DNA from: Luscinia megarhynchos
Lineage: Eukaryota > Chordata > Aves > Passeriformes > Turdidae
Direction of reading: 5' to 3'
NCBI GenBank assembly: GCA_034336665.1
Contig: JAPFBE010000036.1
Coordinates: forward strand, 1,790,357 to 1,854,356
DNA length: 64,000 nt
A program made the position numbers and the translations under genes. This document shows positions 58,601 to 64,000 of the stretch, piece after piece. The notes beneath the pieces were generated by a model. The model worked only from the letters and a program-made list of their open reading frames with translations. It was not told the origin of the DNA and made no database searches. Within the stretch, counting starts at the first letter, position 1, and every line of letters starts with the position of its first letter.

Positions 58601-59690
58601 GTGTAAACTGGTTCTATTGGGTCTGAATGAGTGGGTTGGGCCACTTTAACAATCAGTATTAAAGGCATTGACAAAAAGCAGGTTCTAATATAAATTTGTG
58701 AAAGTGTGATTTAACAGTTTGATGGCAAGGTTCACTCTATTACTTTACTACATAGATGAAGTATGCATAGGAAAATCCGATTAGAATTATTTAGACAGAC
58801 TGGGGAAGCAAAAGGGTAAGGTTTCAAAGGATACAGATACAAAAGAAAAGAGGGCAAAAGGATTTAGCAGCACTTAATCATTGACTAATTTAACATTAAA
58901 AAAGTGGTTCAATGGGATTTGCTACAATTATAACAGTGACTTAATTATAGATTCATGATAGCACCATTCATACCATAATCAATTTACACAAATGCACACA
59001 GGCAGAGATGTATACATCTATACCTATGTGTGTAGAGGTACCTATCAAAAATTCTCCCTGAAGTCCAGTGAAATACATCAAATCCATTTATGTTTCTCAA
59101 CTGACATGGATTGCACCTCAAGGAGTGGGGAGGAGGGAGTATCAGCCTAGGTCTCGTCATCAGCGACAGTCTTTCAAGTATTGCAAACTTGAAGGTTTGT
59201 GAGCTTTGAGAGGCATCCCACTGAGAGGGAGGTGCTGGCACAGCCCGCTGTGGTCCAAGAGAGCTCAAAGGGCCTCAGGACTGCTGTTTATAGGGTCACA
59301 AGATGCCTGCCTTTAGTCATCCACAAAATTTCCATCCTCGGGTCAGTAATTACTGCAGTTTCCAAAATATTTGAAAATTGTCCCCAAAACTCCAGCAATG
59401 GTGGCACTGGAGTTTCGAAAACTCCAGCAGCAAGGATGCCATTCCTCTTGGGCTATGATTCATGTAGAGAATGTTCTAAGGCTGTCAGAGGATGACTCAT
59501 TATCCTTTGTTCCCCACCTTGGTTGGGCAGCTGATGTTTCTTTTATGGTCAGTGTTGTTCCCACCTTGATCATGCCTGATATGGTCAGGGATGTTTCACT
59601 GCCCAACTGGTATGGTAAAGGAGCACTCACCACTCAGCTGGTTTGGTTAAGGCTTGTCAGGAGCTCCTGAGATTGTAAAGCAGGCCTGGT
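58601..59690. other. No gene recognised
   Basis: Mixed sequence. The ORFs of about 100 codons near 59199-59670 have no motif. It may be part of the ERVL relic or another decayed repeat. Confidence 0.4.
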
Positions 59691-59699
59691 TGGGGGGGC

Positions 59700-60347
59700 C
59701 ACAGGTGGATACCAAATTGAACATGTTCAGGCAATGTGCCCTTGCTGCAAAGAAAGCTAATGGTATCCTGGGCTGCATTAGATAAAGCATTGCCAACAGG
59801 TTGAAGAAGGTGATCCTTCCCTTCTGCTCAGCATTGGTGATGTCACATCTGTGTCCAGTTCTGGACTCCCCAGTACAAGAGAGACATGGACATACTAGAG
59901 AGAGTCCAACAAAGGGTCACAAAGATATTTATGGCACCAGAGCACCTCACAAATGAGGCTGAGAGAGCTGGGACTATTTCGCCTAGGGAAGAGAAGTCCT
60001 CAGAGGGATCTTATGAATGTATGTAATACCTGAAGGGAAGATGTAAAGAAGACAGAGCCAGGCTCTTTTCAGTGGTACCCAGTGACAGGAACAGAGGCAG
60101 TGGGCACAAATGGCAACACAGGAGGTTCCGTCTGAACCTCAGGAAACACTTCTTTTGCTATGAGGGCTACTGAGCTCTAGAACAAGTTGCCCAGTGGATT
60201 TATGGAATCTCCCTTCTTAGAGATAGTGAAAAATCATCTGGACATGGTCCTGGGCAACTGTTTTTAGATGGCCCTGCTTGAGCAGGGAGTTTGGACCAGA
60301 TGACCTGTAGAGATCCTTTCCAACCTCAACCATTCTATGATTCTGAG
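59700..60347 (+). mobile_element. CR1: CR1 LINE 3' fragment
   Basis: It matches the 3' third of CR1 ORF2 and ends with CCTTTCCAACCTCAACCATTCTATGATTCT at 60316-60345. It is more diverged than the 53400-57605 element and 5'-truncated. Confidence 0.85.
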
Positions 60348-60512
60348 TCTGTTTTGTCCATAGTATTAAATGGGGGGGAGCAACTTCCCTGTCTCCACCT
60401 GTGATCTTTTTCATCTTATTTTCTCCTCCTCTGTCCTGCTGAGGAGGAAGAGGAGTGATAGAGTGCATTGGTAGACACCTGGCAACCAGCCAAGGTCAAT
60501 CCACCACAACAT
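60348..60512 (+). mobile_element. LTR 3'-end fragment (plus strand)
   Basis: GAGTCTGTTTTGTCC, then GGAGTGATAGAG and ACACCTGGCAACCAGCCAAGG, correspond to the last 200 bp of the LTR seen antisense at 52157-53126. It directly follows the CR1 tail. Confidence 0.65.
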
Positions 60513-61002
60513 AGCCATAGCAAAGATTTACAGCACTATTGGAGGTATCAATATATTCATAAGTCCAATAGCTGCATAGCTGGTTCTGTTATTTGCCTTC
60601 CTTTTGCTACTCTTGTCCCTCCATTTCTCCACTCCAGTGTCTTCCCAAATAAACAACCGTTCCTCATTACTTTTTCCCTATCGGTCCTCGTTTTGTTATG
60701 TCCATGCCCAAATTTGGTATTTCTGATACTGGTCCCTAGGCACTCTTGGCTTTATGTGCTATTTCTGATGTGGTTACTCAGGCACTGTTGTCTTTGCAAA
60801 GATCTGCTCCCCAAAAGGTCCCCAATGCTCTGCATCAGGTATCTGTGAAGCCTGGCTGTTTCTCACTTCACACCTCCTTAACCACCTGTGCAATTCAGCC
60901 ATCCCTCATGGCACTGCCTGAAACATTTGTCAGCTTCTCACACTGTTATCTGTTATGTCTAGCAATTGCTCATGTCACATCCAGTAATTTTCCATGTCCC
61001 AG
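60513..61002. other. No gene recognised
   Basis: The ORFs at 60468-60848 and 60746-61063 overlap each other and have no motifs. The sequence shows no recognised repeat. Confidence 0.4.
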
Positions 61003-61902
61003 TCTATTGGGTATGCATGGCCAAGCTTTGGTAGCAGGTGGGCTACAGGGGTGGCTTCTGTGAGAAGCTTTTAGAAGCTTCCCCCATGTCCAATAGAGCC
61101 AATCCCTGGCAGCTTCAAAGATGGTCTCACAGTTGTTCAAGGCTGGGACAATTAGAAATTGTGGTAACACCTCTGTAATAACATATTTAAGTAGAAGAAG
61201 AAAAAAAGGGATTGTGTAGTTGTAATTGGGGCCAGAGAAGAGTGAGGTGAGAACATGTGAGAGGAACAACTCTGCAGACACTGAGGTCAATGCAGAAGGA
61301 AGGGGCAGGAGGTACTGGAACTGAGATTCCCCTGCAGCCCATGATGAAGACCATGGTGAAGCAGCTGTCCCCCTGCAGCCCATGGAGGTCCATAGGATAC
61401 AGAGATCCACCTGTGGCCTGTGGAGGAGACCCACACCAGAGCAGGTGGATGCCTGAGAGGAGGCTATGAACCCATGGGGGGCCCATGCTGGAGCAGGTTT
61501 CCTGGTAGGACTTGTGACCCCATAGGGGACCCACACTAGAACAGCCTGTCCTTGAAGGACTGCACCCGATGGAAGACTGACCCACTCTGCAGCAGTTTGG
61601 GGAAGATTGTTGCCTATAGGATGCACTCATGTTGCAGCATTTCACAGGGATCTGTTGCTTGTAGAATGGACTTATGTTGGAGAAGTTCATGGAGAACTGT
61701 CTCCTGTGGGAGGGACCCCATGTTTGAGCAGGGGAAAGACTCTCCCTGAGCAGCAGGAGAAACAACATGTTATGAACTGACCATAACCCCCATTCCCTGT
61801 CTCCTTGCACCACTGGGGGGGAGGAGGGAGAGCTGGGAAGGAGGGACAGGTGGGGGAAGATTTTTTTCTAAGGTCTTATTTTACTTCTCATTATTGTGAG
61901 AA
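61003..61902 (+). mobile_element. LTR fragment (plus strand), relative of 52157-53126
   Basis: From GGCCAAGCTTTGGTAGCAGG through the repeated CTGCAGCCCATGG and GGACCCACACT units it parallels the minus-strand solo LTR. It ends at CTTCTCATTATTGTG, before the poly(A) region, so the 3' part is missing. Confidence 0.75.
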
Positions 61903-62650
61903 GCAAGGCCCACTCTTTAAAATTTTTAAAAGTTTAATAAGGGATAAAAGGGACAGTACCCTGCATTTGGGGTGCTTGGCAAACTGCCAAGTACCCTGTT
62001 ACCTTAAAACAATTCTCTTATATACTTTTTCATTTAATTGGTTAAATGCATATTCATGAGGATTATACCTATTCAAATATTCCTGTGAGCTTACATGCTC
62101 TGAGAATACTTTCCCTTGGTTCGACCTTTGACTTGTCTTCATGCCATCCTGTAGATGAAATTCATATATTTCATTTCTTCTCAAAGCTCTGTTTGGTTTT
62201 TTGACACTTTCAGATAGCCTGGAGGGTCAGTCCTTGCATTTTTCTCTTGGTGTTTATTTTCCTGGTTCTTGTCACTGTTATCATTCAGATAAGATAGTCC
62301 ATAAGTACATTGAATCAACATTGCTATTTCACACCATTATCTGAGTTAGTTACACAAATAAAAGCATTTAACATTACATAGTCTCTATTTTAATATTTTG
62401 TGAAGACCTAAGCTATAATATCTATTTTTTACACTACTATTTATATAAGCTACATGGTGCATACAAAAGCTGACAGATTATGCTATATTAAAGCAGTTAA
62501 AAGGGGTTACAAATAGTGTTGTATCAAAATCGTTGTGACCAATAATAACTTGGAAAAGCCAATACATAAATGCGAAAGCCAATAACTGTATTGTCATTTA
62601 TAACATTCTCCTTCTCTGATAGTTTTGTTACTAATAAATTCAGTTTATAT
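61903..62650. other. No gene recognised
   Basis: AT-rich DNA without coding potential. TTTATT-type runs could belong to decayed LTRs. Confidence 0.4.
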
Positions 62651-62654
62651 TCTT

Positions 62655-62934
62655 GGTCCTGCTGGCTACACTATTTCCGATACAGGCCAGGATGCCATTG
62701 GCCTTCTTGGCCACCTAGGCACGGTTTTGTTCATGTTCAGCTGGCTGTTGACCAGCACCCCCAGGTCCTTCTCCACTGGGCCATTTTCCAGCCACTCTTC
62801 CTCCAGCCTTTAGTGCTGCATGAGGTTTTTGTGACCCAAGTCCAGGACCCGGCGCTTGGTCTTGTTGAACTTTATACAATTGCCCTTGGCTCATTGATTC
62901 AGCTTGTCCAGATCCCTTGGTAAAGCCTTCCTAC
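62655..62934 (-). mobile_element. CR1: CR1 LINE fragment, antisense
   Basis: GATACAGGCCAGGATGCCATTGG and CACCCCCAGGTCCTTCTCC are the usual antisense reading of a CR1 interior segment, as also seen at 38550-38640. It stops where the next LTR starts. Confidence 0.8.
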
Positions 62935-63556
62935 TGATGTGCGGAAAAACTCTCTGTGACTCACAAAGTAAGTTATAAGAGTAGGTATGTACTTATTCAG
63001 TGCTGAGGTGCATGGGGGATAGCTCCTCCAAAAACATGCACACCTTTGGTGACCTGCACCTCTCTTTTTATTCTCTGCAAACTAGGATTACACAATACAC
63101 CTAATGCATATTTATTTCCTGACCCCACCTGTTCCCGGCTTGTATTAAAATTAGCTCCACGCCTCTTTGCGGCTGCACACTGTTCCCTTTTGGTTGCTCT
63201 GGTGGTTGTCTGGGGGTCTTTAGGATGAAGTAAATAGTCTTCCTTCCAGCTGAACTTTTCACCTTGTCTCCTTGCACATGCTCTCTTTTTAGTCCTTTGG
63301 TCTTCTTCTGGACTTTGATACCAGTTTTCCTGGTTCAGGGGTCTGAAGAACCCCCTCATCCTGTGGTGCCTTTGTCCTTGCATCCTGTTTGCGCATTCTA
63401 GCTCTTTATCTTATCTTGTAGCCTTGTTCTCCTCCTGTTCTTGTAAGCACAGTAAAATGTTTAGGCATTCCATACGGTTTTGTCAGCCCTCTTTTAGTCA
63501 AAGCATTTCTTGATGCTTGATTTTTAATTCTTAATTTCTCTGTCTCACTACTTTCA
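62935..63556 (-). mobile_element. Antisense LTR of the ERV5 family, diverged
   Basis: Its reverse complement runs TGAAAGTAG..CCGCACATCA and aligns with the ERV5 LTR through CATGTGCAAGGAGACAAGG/TGAAAAGTTCA, GCAGCCGCAA, GGGAACAGGTGGGG and CACTGAATAA..TACCTACT. It is some 85 bp longer than the ERV5 LTRs and much diverged. No internal sequence adjoins it and no clear duplication is seen. Confidence 0.75.
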
Positions 63557-63669
63557 AGCAGACATGAAGCAACACTGAGATTGTGAGAAAGCAATTTAAT
63601 TTTTATTTATGCCTCAATTTTATCCAGATTTTATGCTATAAATCCATTTTCTGACATTGGGTTAAAAAT

Positions 63670-63978
63670 TACTACACGGGCTGAGCCTTAACACAAGGCA
63701 CGTGTAGAAGGTGGCTAACACCCGTGACGGGGTGGTGGAGACTGGCAACATTACCGTTTTTAAGCAGATAACCCCTTTTAGAAAATGGAGTGAAGCTCTG
63801 TGTCTGGGGGAGCTTTGCCTGACAGCCAATCAGGGGTGAGAAAGCCCTGGTGCCCAGGGAAAATTTTCCTGACTAGCCAGTGGTCGTCTGCAAAGGATCG
63901 TCCGGACTATGGGAGGGGCCTTAGCACATAAAAGCTGTTAACTGCAACATAACCGGACCCTGTTGTCTCGGTTTCTTA
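63670..63978 (+). mobile_element. LTR (3' part) of a provirus entering the window edge
   Basis: A CCAAT box (AGCCAATCA, near 63824) and a TATA-like CATAAAAGC (near 63929) precede TTGTCTCGGTTTCTTAGA, a typical U5 end. The 5' end is not defined. Confidence 0.55.
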
Positions 63979-63997
63979 GAGGGGGGCTCGTCTGGAT
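63979..63997 (+). promoter_or_regulatory. Primer-binding site, tRNA-Pro type
   Basis: GGGGGCTCGTCTGGAT closely matches the TGGGGGCTCGTCCGGGAT site of gammaretroviruses primed by tRNA-Pro. It implies a class I provirus continuing to the right of 64000. Confidence 0.65.
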
Positions 63998-64000
63998 GTT

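Noticed and set aside
59199..59670. Two overlapping ORFs of about 100 codons
   Set aside because: Different frames, no motif, and surrounding sequence of decayed repeats.
60468..61063. ORFs of 126 and 105 codons
   Set aside because: They overlap each other in different frames, start with weak codons and show no domain.

Overview
The window looks like avian nuclear DNA. It holds CR1 LINEs ending in the ATTCTATG-type tail, class I (gammaretrovirus-like) and class III (ERVL-like) endogenous retroviruses, LTR families of a kind common in birds, and no LINE-1, Alu or bacterial features. Almost everything recognisable is mobile-element DNA. The density of nested proviruses suggests a gene-poor, poorly recombining region such as a W chromosome or pericentromere, but that is inference. 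Only one short stretch (51551-51652) looks like a host protein-coding exon.

Layout. 1-3412: unassigned DNA, LTR fragments, a CR1 3' scrap and a diverged repeat. 3413-12541: ERV1, a gammaretrovirus-like provirus (two LTRs, tRNA-His-type PBS, gag, pro-pol, a cysteine-rich ORF, env). 12542-36590: ERV2, a related, older, 5'-truncated provirus. Its pol is split by ERV4 (16979-32703, ERVL-like, no env; TSD CTCAA). The 3' LTR of ERV4 is split by ERV3 (23485-32655, same family as ERV1; TSD GGACT). The env of ERV2 also carries a 549-bp solo LTR (33701-34249; TSD GATAC). 36591-39555: a second copy of the diverged repeat holding a solo LTR (TSD AGAG), then an antisense CR1 fragment. 39561-39792: GAAAA microsatellite. 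40663-49834: ERV5, a third class I lineage with LTRs only about 3% different. 49941-50451: probable solo LTR. 51370-51652: candidate promoter and first exon. 52157-53126: antisense solo LTR (TSD ATGTG). 53400-57605: near full-length, decayed CR1. 57606-64000: CR1, LTR and ERVL remnants, ending in an LTR plus tRNA-Pro-type PBS at the window edge.

The insertions give a relative order: ERV2, then ERV4, then ERV3. No provirus is intact. All have stops or frameshifts in gag, pol and env, although the ERV1 integrase keeps its D,D-35-E residues and the ERV1 accessory ORF is fully open. That ORF, lying between pol and env in ERV1 and (broken) in ERV3, with an ORF of uncertain kinship at the same place in ERV2, is the most interesting candidate for an undescribed function.
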